Shown here: positions 9,357 to 18,991 of the stretch, piece after piece
Position numbering within the stretch: the stretch's first letter is position 1
Layout of the letters: each line of letters begins with the position of its first letter
From: Simmondsia chinensis
Lineage: Eukaryota; Streptophyta; Magnoliopsida; Caryophyllales; Simmondsiaceae
Assembly: GCA_018398585.1 (NCBI GenBank)
Contig: JAGTTD010000011.1
Span: forward strand, 19,831,346-19,895,345
DNA length: 64,000 bases
Direction: 5' to 3'
Position numbers and translations under genes: made by a program
The notes under the pieces: model-generated
What the model was told of the DNA's origin: nothing
Databases searched by the model: none
Seen by the model: the letters and a program-made list of their open reading frames with translations, nothing else

Positions 9357-12300
9357 ATGGCTGGTATGGTTGATGATAACTCTTGTCAATTCGTGATGAA
9401 TGATTCTTGTGAGAAATTGAAGCAAATATTGAGACAAGAAATGCAAATATTGAAACAAGAATACGAGGAGATATTGAGACCAGATATGCAAATAGTGAGA
9501 TAAGAACGCGAGGAGATTTGGCAGAAAATGAAACAGGTTGCGGACGAAAGTTGGCAGCGAAGTTTGGATCGGCAGTATTCAACTCATCAGGTTACAAACA
9601 TCAATCGAGATGGTGCTGGTGTTCTTGATGCAAATGTGTTTCCTGAGCTAGTGGATAGCGTTGTACAATAAGAGCTCAATGTTGAGCAAAAAGAGAAAGT
9701 TGGAGTAGAATTGGTTGCCATTAAAGATGAATTCAACCACGATAATGCCGAAATTGATGAACACGGGTTGAGGAACCTGAGTTTGAACAAGATGATCATT
9801 ATGAAGACTCTTTGCTAGAGTTAGAGTGTCTTGTAGATGTTGAGGCACAGTATGACGTGCTTCCGGAATGGGAATACGATTTTCATGTCAAGGGAATGAT
9901 AAAGAAAGCAAAGAGTAAGGCGAAGAGGAACCATCTAAATGAAGCGTTGAAAGATTTTTGGGGTAAAAAGAAGTTGACAAAGCAGAAATTGAAGCAAGAG
10001 GTTGTGTTTCAGCCTAGGATTCTTGATGATCAACACGAAATAACTCAAGCTCCTGATTTCACGGAGCTATATGCTAGTATACAAGGGTCGGGTACAGCCG
10101 AATTTCTGAATTCAACTGGGGAAGTTGATGTTACTGCTGTAGTAACAATGGAAGCACCACAAAATGTGTTAAGCACTTCTCCGAGGCATCTTGATAATCG
10201 AAATCAGCATTTGATTCGTGCTAGTAGTAATGTAATTGATACATTGCAAGATGCTTGGAGTGGAGAAAAGTTGTATTCAAATACACATTCTCATGACGAG
10301 TTGCCTCCTAATCCGAGAGAAGATACTCAAGGCTATGTGAAGTAGAAAAGAATCGATTTTTTGCTGAAAAGAAGTAATCAAGCTGCGAGAGTGCGTTTGA
10401 AGGTTCAACAAAGGAGAAGCATTGTGTCTATACAAGCAATTGAGTTGTTGGAGGTGTATAATTTCAGTAAAGTGCTGAAACAGATTTTTGCTCAGACCAA
10501 AACCAGTACAGTTGATGCTTTAACTGATGTTGGAAGTCCCTTTGATCCAGGGAAGGTAGATCATGATTGTAACAAGCTGAAACATGAGGCCGAGTTGGAG
10601 GAAAGGTTCAAGCAAGCTGCTAAAATCATTTCCCAAGTTCAATTTAGGCCAAGTTTAATTTCTGGAAGAATTCTTAACATGTTAGAAGTTCACAAATTGG
10701 GTACGGAACTGAAAATTCGGTTTGTTCAGCCAAGATCCAGTAGTATTGAAGGTCTTGGGGTGATGTTTGATATTGGAAGACCCCCTGATGTTTGGGTGGA
10801 ATCTGGTTTATGCAATTGGGCTGGAATGGCAGTGCTGGACAGTATTGGGGCAAGTGTGTTGAGCTCCAAATTCAGATTGTGCATTAATCAAGCTATGGGC
10901 AGAGAACAAGCTCCATTAATGCAACCAAATGTGAGTCCTCTTGAAGTTATGGGGCTTGGTGGTTGGTTTGATTTTGGGATACGAAGGCTTTTGGCTGGAA
11001 TTTCAGGATTGTTGCAGTATGGGATCTCATTACAGAATTATGGCTCATTTATGATCTGTTGTGGTTGTTCTGAATGGAAAAATCATATGCACAAGCTTCA
11101 ATATCTTCTCAATGTTTGGATGGAAAAGATCAATGCAACATCGAGGATAACTCCAGCTGCAATTAGAGTGAATATCAGCAGGGAAGTTTGGAACATATCA
11201 GCTCTAAGTTTGAAGAAGTTTAAAGCTGTTCAAGAGTTCTATTGGTGTCTCCACTTGTTATATTTGTCACTCATGCTTGAGATGGTTGATAAGAAAGCAA
11301 AGCTTGATCATTGGAGGCAAGTTGGGTGGCTGGATGAGCATGGGATCTAAGAAGGTCTTGAGAACAGGCTGGAAGTTGTGAGCTGCACAATACATTCTGT
11401 CAATGGGGTTGCTTTAGGCATTCAAGTGAAGACCTTGTGTCCTTGGAATTCAATTATGACTCATGAGTTCATAACTTGGTGGAGCATAGGACCAGATTTT
11501 TGAGCCAAAGTCACAAGTGTTCAAGAGAATAAGATTGGACAACAATGTATTCAAAATTTCTGGTGCATTCTCTCTATGTTTTGTCAACATCAAAGAATGG
11601 GAGCCTATAGTGTGTTCTATGCAAGATTATTGAAAGAGGAAGGTGAAATTTCTAGATCTTACAAGTTCACAATCAAGATTCAAGCAATGGAAGTATTAGA
11701 GGCTGCTAAAAATTCATGGGAAATTACAATTCCTTCACTATCAACAGTAAATGAGTTATTCAGATTGAGTGTGATTGGTGCTATTATGATTTTGGGAAGA
11801 TGTCATAACTTGTTCGCAACAAGAAGCTTCCATATGGAGACAAATCGAGCTGAAATCTGTAATATCCGCAGTTATGTGTTGTCTTGGTTATACACCGCTG
11901 AATTCTTGAGCTCTGCAGCACCACATGTGGAATTGGGAAGCAATCAAGAGTTTGTTGAGTATGGTCTGATATGGTTTAGTAAGTGGATGTTTAAGCAGTA
12001 CAAATTTTGGATAAGATCCAAGATGAAATGGTTGCAGCTGCATTCTTATGGAATTTTAATGTGTTTTGTTACCATGATCAAGATATTGGGTTGTTTGAGC
12101 TGCTCTTGGGAATGTCTACAAGTAGATTTTGATGCTTGTGTCTTTTGGTTCTTTATGGGTTCAATGACATTCAAGTTCTGTTATGCAGCCTACTACAAGC
12201 AAAAATTCAGAAGTATTGATGCGTTTTATGGTTCTCTGCAGCAAGATAGAGTTCTGAGCTGTATTAACTGCATCATGAGGTGACGTGGATGTGTTGTTGA

Positions 12301-12571
12301 TGTTTGGTTTGATCAGTGCATACCTCCTGAAGATTATTATACATTCGAAGGCAAAATAAGATGTTATCCTCATGTATCTGCTGCATTTCAGATTGAGTTG
12401 CTTCAGATGTCTTTCCAGCTGCAGAATTTCGGCATGAGATCATCAATTTCAGCTCTTCTTTCCACAACAATAAGTGTTCTTGAAGGTCTCAACTCTTTTC
12501 TTGATTCTTGGGGACAAGAATATTTTAAAGGAGGGAGTAATGTTACGATTCTCATAATAGGGGGCATATGA
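9357..12571 (+). pseudogene. E2 large ORF of unknown function (about 1070 codons, decayed)
   Basis: An ATG at 9357 (MAGMVDDNS) opens a coiled-coil-like N-terminus rich in Q, E, K and L (KLKQILRQEMQILKQ). The start ATGGCTGGT equals that of E5 gag. A frameshift near 9765 moves to the frame that runs from VEEPEFEQDDHYEDS to the 3' LTR, broken only by stops at 10343, 11348, 11501 and 12281 (plus 9501 and 9669 upstream of the shift). The body contains a basic stretch (KAKSKAKRN), repeated F-D-x-G motifs (PFDPGKV, FDIGRPPDVW, WFDFGI) and a Trp/Cys-rich C-terminal third (WFSKWMFKQYKFWI, WLQLHSYG). The last residues (DSWGQEYFKGGSNV) read through the polypurine tract, ending at TGA 12569-12571. I recognise no enzyme or capsid domain. 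It could be a highly diverged gag-derived protein or captured sequence. Confidence 0.6.
12504..12540 (+). promoter_or_regulatory. Stem-loop plus polypurine tract of E2
   Basis: The 7-bp stem ATTCTTG / CAAGAAT (12504-12510, 12515-12521) with loop GGGA is followed by AAAGGAGGGAGTAA (12527-12540), which abuts the 3' LTR. The tract primes plus-strand synthesis. The stem-loop role is unknown. Confidence 0.8.
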
Positions 12572-13007
12572 AATAGAGTATAAATGTAAAAGGGTATTGA
12601 ATATAGCTGATTGAGTTGTAACAGTGTGTGGATTTTGTAACTGGAATACATCTTGATGTAATTGGTTGCATGAGTCCTTTGTTAAGTCATGTAAGAAGTG
12701 AAGTCTAGAGCTTGTTAGCTGCGGTGGTCGAGCTAGTGGTCAATGCCGGTCAATAGTGGCGGATAAGCAGGTGGTTGGCGGTTATAGCATGAGTTAGATG
12801 CAATGTAATAGATCATGTCTTTGATGAATAGTAAGGCTTAGGCTTGTAATCTCATAACTTTGATGAATGAAATTGATATCTTCGATATCTCTCTCTCTAC
12901 TTCTCATCTCTTTTCCCTTCTTATCTCATCTAAACTCTAAATTCTCTCCTCATCTCGTACTCTCACCATCCCAACCAAGGTTAAGGTCCAAGAGTAATCT
13001 TTGAATC
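12541..13007 (+). repeat. 3' LTR of E2, main part (split by E3)
   Basis: It begins TGTTACGATTC and runs to GAATC (13003-13007), where E3 is inserted. The LTR's last bases (TTAACA) are found at 18492-18497 after the second copy of GAATC. It aligns with 7832-8311. Confidence 0.9.
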
Positions 13008-13293
13008 TGTTAAGATCGAGATCAAATCTTGATCCAAACCTAAGATAAAGAGAGTAAGGGATGAGAAAGAAGTGAAGGAGATGAGGGAATAGAGAGAAAG
13101 AAGATTTAATCTCAAAGAGATTGGTTTGATATTTCATTGAATGATTAAGAATTACACTTGATCAACCTACTTATAGAAAATAACAAGCAAGACTCACTAA
13201 ACAAGCCCACTAACCGCTAACCAACTTTGGCTGCAAAACACTAATTCAAACATTACAAGCATACGGCACCTTATTACATCAAGAAACATAACA
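13008..13293 (-). repeat. 3' LTR of E3 (286 bp)
   Basis: On the - strand it starts TGTTATGTTTC and ends ATCTCGATCTTAACA. It lacks two short segments present in the 5' LTR (near 18250 and 18465). It is the same family as the solo LTR at 2840-3173. Confidence 0.92.
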
Positions 13294-13329
13294 ATCCCCT
13301 CCCCTTAAAACATTCTTGTCCTCAAGAAT
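13294..13329 (-). promoter_or_regulatory. Polypurine tract and stem-loop of E3
   Basis: On the - strand the order is ATTCTTG-AGGA-CAAGAAT (13329 to 13312), GTTTT, then AAGGGGAGGGGA next to the LTR. The stem is identical to those of E2 and E5. Here the TGA ending the present polyprotein frame overlaps the left arm and loop. In another frame the stretch reads ILEDKN, as at the end of some chromovirus polyproteins. Confidence 0.8.
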
Positions 13330-13816
13330 GAAAAGAAGGAAATTGACTCAACAAAAATCGCTTCTCTTCCCAAGTGGTGAAAGATTCATCCAAATTGCCC
13401 CAGCTTACTCGGACTTCCTCTCTGTTGGGACCATCTGCTGTTGCCTGCATAACTTCCACCACTGCAGCTGGCTGTAAGATCAAGGACCCATTGGAACCCA
13501 CCTCTGGAGGGCCTGGAGAAGATCTGTGACCTTTTTTAACCTGCTTTTTAAGAAGTGAAACATGAAAGACAAGGTGAATATATGAATCGGGTGGAAGCTC
13601 CAGCTTGTAAGCCACCTTGCCAATTCTCTCCAAAACCTTGTAAGGTCCAAAGAATCATGCACAAAGCTTGACATTCTTCCTTACAGCTGTTGTAGATTGC
13701 CTATAAGGCTGTAGTTTCAGATATACCATATCACCCACCTTAAAATTTCTGTCTACTCTCTTGCGATCTGCATACCATTTCATTCGAGCTTGGGACTGAC
13801 TGAGATTATTCTTAAA
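13322..13816 (-). pseudogene. E3 integrase C-terminus with chromodomain-like tail
   Basis: After a stop near 13814 the frame reads KWYADRKRVDRNFKVGDMVY, the integrase C-terminal GPY/F region (FFGPYKVLERIGKVAYKLEL), and VFHVSLLKK. The tail (VRVSWGNLDESFTTWEEKRF) resembles a degenerate chromodomain, which directs chromoviruses to particular chromatin. A stop is also present near 13655. The frame ends FPSFHS at 13322. Confidence 0.8.
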
Positions 13817-14600
13817 CTACTGCATAAGATGTTTCCTTTGCTGTACCAATTCAGAAACCTCAACCACATGTGTCTCAACTCCTTGCAACATCAATGGAGT
13901 GGGTGGATCATACCCATACAGTGCCTTGAAAGGTGTAGCACCCAATGAAGCATGGAAGTGGGTATTATACCAAAATTCCGCCAAAGAGAGCCATCTTCCC
14001 CACACCTTAGGATGGCTAAACACCATGCTTCTAAGGTATTGCTCAAGGCATTAATTGACCCTCTCAGTCTGACCGTCGGTTTGAGGGTGTTAAGAAGAGC
14101 TAAGGGCCAAAGTCATTCCCAAGAGACCAAACAACTCTTTCCAAAAACGACTTGTAAAGAGCTTGTCCCTATCATAAATTATGGATTGAGGCAATCCATG
14201 GAGCTTGTAGATGTTATCAAGGAACACATGAGTTAACTTCTCAGCAGTCATAGGTCGAGCCAAAGCAATGAAATGACCAAATTTGGTGAATTGATCAACT
14301 ACTACCCAGATCACCTCCTTCCCCTCTGACTTGGGCAATCCTTCAATGAAATCCATGCTTATGTGCTGCCATATACCCTCCGGAATAGGTAAGGGTTGGA
14401 GAAGTCCCTAGTATCTATGATCACCAAGCTTAGTTCATTGGCAAACCTCACAACTTTGCAAAAAGTCTAACACGTCTTTCTTCATTCCCGGCTAACTGAA
14501 GTGAACCTTCAGCCTTTGATACGTTCCTTCCATGCCAGAATGGCCTCCCCATGAAGAATCATGAGCAGCACTGATGACATGTTGTCTCAGATCAGTAGAG
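13817..14600 (-). pseudogene. E3 integrase zinc-binding and catalytic core
   Basis: Reading downward from about 14600: a zinc-binding H-H region (AAHDSSWGGHSG) and C-C region (FLQSCEVCQ); catalytic Asp in HISMDFIEGLPKSEG (about 14356); second Asp in IIYDRDKLFTSRFW; and Glu in HPQTDGQTERVN (about 14085-14050), the D,D-35-E triad. NTHFHASLGATPFKALYGYDPP follows. Stops interrupt near 14490, 14430, 14088 and 14055. The enzyme inserts the cDNA into the genome. Confidence 0.88.
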
Positions 14601-14759
14601 ATGCCAATATACAACTTCCCCTGAATTCTGATAATTCCTCGGATCACAGAAACCTCTGCACCAGCAACCAAATTGCTCGCCTTACCCACACTGACAGATG
14701 CTATACATTCTTGTGCAAATGAATCATTCTCATAGGACTGATGTACTTCTTCCATCCAA

Positions 14760-15390
14760 GCAGGAGAGATCACTGAAATGGCCCCAAGAGAGCCCTGCTC
14801 ATAGTCCTCAAACCTGCGCGACAGTGCATCTGCTGCAATGTTTTCCTTCCGTTTCTTATACTCAATGTCATAATCAAGCCCCAACATCTTCATAAGCCCT
14901 TTCCTCTGTATCCTTGTGACAATTTTATGTTCTAATAAATGCTTGAGACTTTGATGATCAGTCTTGATGATAAAATGAGGCCCATCCAAGTAGTGCCTCC
15001 ATTTTTCCACAGCAAGCAGAATTGCAAGGTACTCTTTCTCATACGTGGAAAGTGCCTGATGTTTTGCACTCAAAGCCTGGCTAAGATAAGCTATAGGCCT
15101 CCCTCCTTGTGACAACACTGCCCCACACCACTTCCACACGCATCAGTCTCCAATACAAAGCTTGAAGTAAAATCGGGCATGGCCAAAACAGGTGCTCTGC
15201 ACATGGCTGCCTTAAGAGCTTCAAAAGCAATCTGAGCTTCATCCGACCATATGAAAGCATCTTTCTTTAACAAATCTGTGAGTGGCTTGGCCATAGCACC
15301 ATACCCTGCTACAAATTTATGGTAATACCCTGTCAACCCCAAAAAACCGCTCAATTGCTTCAAGGTTACCGGAACTGGCCACTTCTTCAT
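14760..15390 (-). pseudogene. E3 RNase H domain with a frameshift
   Basis: The connection [21 protein letters not shown] and [16 protein letters not shown] is followed by [13 protein letters not shown] (first catalytic Asp). A frame change near 15110-15120 leads to [37 protein letters not shown] and IIKTDHQSLKHLLEH, then YKKRKENIAADALSR. All RNase H landmarks are present. It degrades the RNA of the RNA-DNA hybrid. Confidence 0.88.
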
Positions 15391-15393
15391 GGC

Positions 15394-16041
15394 TTAGACC
15401 TTTGAGGGATTAGTGGAAACCCCTTCACAAGAGATCACATGGCCAAGGTATTCCAAATGAGTTTGAGCAAAAGAACACTTGGCAAACTTAGCATGCAACT
15501 TGTGCTCACGCATGACCAGAAATACTTCCCTCAAATGCTTCAAATGCTCCTCGAATGATGCACTGTAAACCAAAATGTCATCAAAGAAGACCAACACAAA
15601 TTTTCTAAGGAATTGTTTGAAGGCATCGTTCATAAGAGCTTGGAATGTTGTCGGTGTGTTTGTCAAGCCAAATGGCATGACCACAAACTCAAAGTGTCCA
15701 TGATGTGTTCGGAATGTTGTCTTGTACACATCGTGCTCTTCCACTCTAATTTGATGATAGCCTTGCCGTAGATCCAGCTTGGAAAAGACTTGAGCTCCAT
15801 ACAACTCATCTAGCAAATCATCCATAACTGCTATAGTGAACTTGTCCTTTACAGTCATAGAGTTGAGCTGTCTATAATCAATACACATTTGAGCCGTGCC
15901 CTCCTTTTTCTTGACAAGAATAACTGGAGAGGCAAAGGGGCTGTGACTTTGTCGTATGAAGTTGATCTTGAGCAAATCATTAACTTGTTTCTCAATTTCC
16001 GTCCTCTGAGCATGAGGATATCTATAAGGCCTAAGCCTCAC
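15394..16041 (-). pseudogene. E3 reverse transcriptase
   Basis: An open stretch of 215 residues holds the RT motifs in order: SHSPFASPVILVKKKEG (about residue 32), MCIDYRQLNS (52), FSKLDLRQGYHQIRV (86), VMPFGLTNTPTTFQALMN (121) and FFDDILVYS (152), where the usual Y-V-D-D is F-F-D-D. The frame is shared with the upstream protease region and is separated from it by a stop near 16094. This is the best-preserved domain of E3. Confidence 0.92.
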
Positions 16042-16095
16042 TGGTTCTGCATCACTCTTGAGGGGAATAACATGGTCTAAACTCCTCTTGGGAGG

Positions 16096-16660
16096 TCAGG
16101 ACTTGGGCACCTCGAACAAATCCTCAAACTCCTTGATGACTGCCTGCACTTCTGGCTCGATAATGCTAACCATTTCAGTAGGAGCTATAGCAAACAGCTG
16201 GCCTACCCATTGAAATGCACATTTCTTGAAGCCCTTCTTTAACTTGCTCCCTTTGATTGCTTGCAATTGAGCTTGCTCTGCAATACCTTGCAATGTAACC
16301 TTAGAGCCTTATATTTCAAAGGAAACCGTGAGATTAGCATAATCAAACAACACAGGAATGTAAGTTCTCATCCAATTTACCCCAAGCACCATGTCACACC
16401 CTCCCAAAGGAAGGATTCTAAAGTCATAACTGAACTTGCGGTCCTACATAAACCAATAGAACCCTTGGCACTTGTTTTGAGTCATCATAGATTTCCCATC
16501 AGCCACGGTGACAGCAAGAGGGTGAGTTTTAATCACTTCATGTCCCACTTTCTTGACCACTTTAGCATCAACAAAGCTATGGGTACTACCACTATCAATG
16601 AGGATGATGATAGACCTTTTACCAACCTTCCCTTGTATTCGGATTGTGCTATGACCCCCA
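16096..16660 (-). pseudogene. E3 protease and protease-RT spacer
   Basis: The retropepsin loop IIILIDSGSTHSFVDAKV (about 16608-16560) follows gag in one frame, then VADGKSMMTQNKCQGF. After a stop near 16441 the frame reads FRILPLGGCDMVLGVNWM, the conserved end of the protease, and continues to EFEDLFEVPKS before RT. The active-site D-S-G is intact, but the stops break the polyprotein. Confidence 0.85.
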
Positions 16661-18130
16661 TTACCAGTTAAAGCTTTCATTGAAATTCCCACTGCAGCAT
16701 CATCCAAGTTTTCCTCGATGTCCTGATCTGAATCAGCACCACCACCCTTAATCTCCTCGCCATCAGAGAGTTCTCCAGCACTAACGCCTTCAGCAAACAT
16801 AAGAAAATTTGGGTTACACTTGTGGCCAAATTGATAAGATTGATTACACCGGTAACACATTCTCTGCTGCTGCTTATCATCAGATCTGTTGGTCCTAGAC
16901 CTGACAGATCCTTGCTGTGGTTTGGAGCTGCTACCACGAGATCTGGACACATCACTTGAAGACAGAATGGTAGATTCATAAAGCTTGTCTTTAGCATAAG
17001 CCATAGACAAGGTTGTAGGATGAACGGCTTTAACCAAATTCTTCACCTTTGGCTTCAAGCCACTTATGAAAGCTGATACATAGTATGATTCTGAGGCTTG
17101 GATTTCAGTTATGATGCTTGCACGGAGGTTTTCAAACCTGGTCATATAATCTCTCATTGATGTCTTCTGCTTCACCTTGTTGAATTTATCCACAATGTCA
17201 CTATCATCCTCATCACTATACCGGTCACACAATTCTTTCGCAAATTCAGTTCATGAGAGGGAAGGATTGCTTTTCATCAAACTATAAAACCATACTTCAT
17301 GATCACCAAGAAGATATACAGCAGCAATTTGTACCTTTTCAGATTCTTCAATATGATAGAAGTGGAAGTAACGCTCACACCTCCTCAACCATGAATGAGG
17401 TTGCTTCCCCTCAAAGGCATCGATCTGCACTCGAGGCTGTCTGTCGCCACTACTTCTGCTGTTAGAAGTCTCCTCGTTGCTGCCTGAATGTTGCTGATGT
17501 CAATAATCAGGCGGTCTATCCAGTTGATCCACATTCACTTCCTAGGTCTGTAAGTATCCTCCATTTCATGAGCTCGGACCTCGGGTACTGCATTCCAGTT
17601 TGAAAGTTGAGATTGCACATGCTCACTACGACCTTGCCTGTCAGTCATAGCTTCCTAAACTCGATCTTGAGCTCCAGCATCAACACCATGATTTAAGACT
17701 TCAGCTCTCACTGATTGATTAGCTTGTAACACACTAGCAAGTAATAATGGATCCGACATAACAGGAGGACTTGGCCTCCTAAATTGCTTTTGAATTTCTG
17801 CTAACCTCACTTCCAGCTGTTGCATTTGTTGATCAAACCACAAGTTAAACCTCTCCTCCAATTCTTGTGATTGTCGCGTGACCTGATCAGAGATCCTAAC
17901 CTCCACATGCTGAGCTCGTTCATCAATCTTCACATCAATTTGCTGAACTGATTCAGCGTTAGATTGCTTGATTTGAGCAAGCATTGTCTTCAACTAATTG
18001 TCCAATTGCGCATTCGTAACCACATCTCGTCCTGCTGCATCACTGCTGCCAACAACATCAGCATATGTAGACTTAGCAGCTGCCTTAGCCGCTGCTGATC
18101 TGGTGGTGACACCACCGATCAATGCAATTT
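16661..18130 (-). pseudogene. E3 gag
   Basis: The N-terminus reads GGVTTRSAAAK (about 18108), followed by a stop and a long coiled-coil-like stretch (QIDVKIDERAQHVEVRIS, LEERFNLWFDQQMQQLE; about 17993-17770). After a frame change come the capsid core (DIVDKFNKV, MTRFENLRAS, YVSAFISGLKPKVKNLVKA) and the zinc knuckle CYRCNQSYQFGHKC (16857-16816). Each of these blocks is also in E5 gag. The GGVTTRS start equals E5's MAGGVTTRSG, although the ATG itself seems mutated here. Confidence 0.85.
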
Positions 18131-18162
18131 CATTCTATTCCATTGATTTGGAAGCCAAACGA

Positions 18163-18175
18163 GGCTCTGATACCA
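18163..18175 (-). promoter_or_regulatory. Primer binding site of E3 (initiator tRNA-Met)
   Basis: The + strand GGCTCTGATACCA is the complement of TGGTATCAGAGCC and lies two bases from the 5' LTR. Confidence 0.95.
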
Positions 18176-18177
18176 AT

Positions 18178-18486
18178 TGTTAAGATCGAGATCAAATCTT
18201 GATCCAAACCTAAGATAAAGAGAGTAAGGGATGAGAAAGAAGTGAAGGAGATGAGGGAATAGAGAGAATTAGATGAGGGAAAGAAGATTTAATCTCAAAA
18301 AGATTAATTTGATATTTCATTGAATGATTAAGAATTACACTTGATCAACCTACTTATAGAAAATAACAAGCAAGACTCACTAAACCAGCCCACTAACTGC
18401 TAACCGACTTTGGCGCCAAAACACTAATTCAAACATTACAAGCATACGGCACCTTATTACATCATAAACGAATAAGAAACATAACA
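18178..18486 (-). repeat. 5' LTR of E3 (309 bp)
   Basis: It aligns with 13008-13293 and has the same TG...CA ends. The outer flank is GAATC (18487-18491). Confidence 0.92.
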
Positions 18487-18502
18487 GAATCTTAACATGT
18501 TC

Positions 18503-18720
18503 CAACAATATGACAGAGTATGAAGAACTGATAATAGGCCTACAGACTCTCTTGGAAATGCAAGTCTCTAATGTTTTCATTAAAGAGGATTCCCAGTTGG
18601 TGATTTTCCAAGTAAAAGGGGAATTTCAATGTTTGAGCAACACCTCAACATAAACTTTTCAACAGGGAAGAAGCTATTTAGTAAGTTTGATGGTGTGCAG
18701 TTTGAGCATATCCCTTGAGA
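18503..18720 (+). pseudogene. E1 second RNase H, second half
   Basis: The continuation of 7666-7831 reads EYEELIIGLQTLLEMQVSNV (catalytic Glu) and EDSQLVIFQVKGEF (catalytic Asp). The later part is frame-shifted. E4 has the same stretch as YEALIIGLQTLIEMQV. Sequence 18720-18990 is the decayed linker to integrase. Confidence 0.75.
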
Positions 18721-18991
18721 GCAAAACAAAGCAGCCAATGACTTCGCTCAGTTAGCTTTAGGGTACAAGTTGCCCAGGACTTGGTGCGAAGAGACCATGG
18801 TCATCAAGACTAAGATTTTAGGCCATGACATTGAATTCGCTAAGTCTTCTAGTTTTGAGAGCAAAGCCATGCCAAGTGAACACTTGGATTGCTTTGAAAC
18901 TTGTCAAACTATCCTAGGTTAACATGAGGATTGGAGGAACCCTTTAATGGACTACTTTAAGAACCCTTAAGACTACATTAGGAAGAAAAAG

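Larger units (their letters stand above)
13008..18486 (-). mobile_element. E3: nearly complete chromovirus-like Ty3/gypsy element (5479 bp)
   Basis: It is bounded by LTRs (13008-13293 and 18178-18486) and by perfect target duplications GAATC (13003-13007, 18487-18491). Reading on the - strand it has PBS, gag, protease, RT, RNase H, integrase, a chromodomain-like tail and a polypurine tract. The short LTRs, small size and tRNA-Met PBS recall the Reina branch of chromoviruses. Several stops and two frame changes make it defective. The LTRs differ by a few substitutions and three small indels, so insertion is fairly recent compared with E1. Confidence 0.93.
7832..18497 (+). mobile_element. E2: pol-less LTR retroelement with a large unidentified ORF (interrupted by E3)
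   Basis: The element has a 5' LTR (7832-8311), tRNA-Met PBS (8314-8326), leader (to 9356), one long decayed reading frame (9357-12571), stem-loop and polypurine tract (12504-12540), and a 3' LTR split by E3 (12541-13007 continuing 18492-18497). Without E3 it is about 5.2 kb. The flanks GGTTC (7827-7831) and TGTTC (18498-18502) match at 4 of 5 bases and are a worn target duplication. Joining the flanks restores E1's second RNase H. No protease, RT, RNase H or integrase is present, so it must have been moved by another element's enzymes. Confidence 0.9.

Noticed and set aside
7827..18502. E2 and E3 as one composite element
   Set aside because: Independent LTR pairs, opposite orientation and a separate GAATC duplication show two successive insertions.
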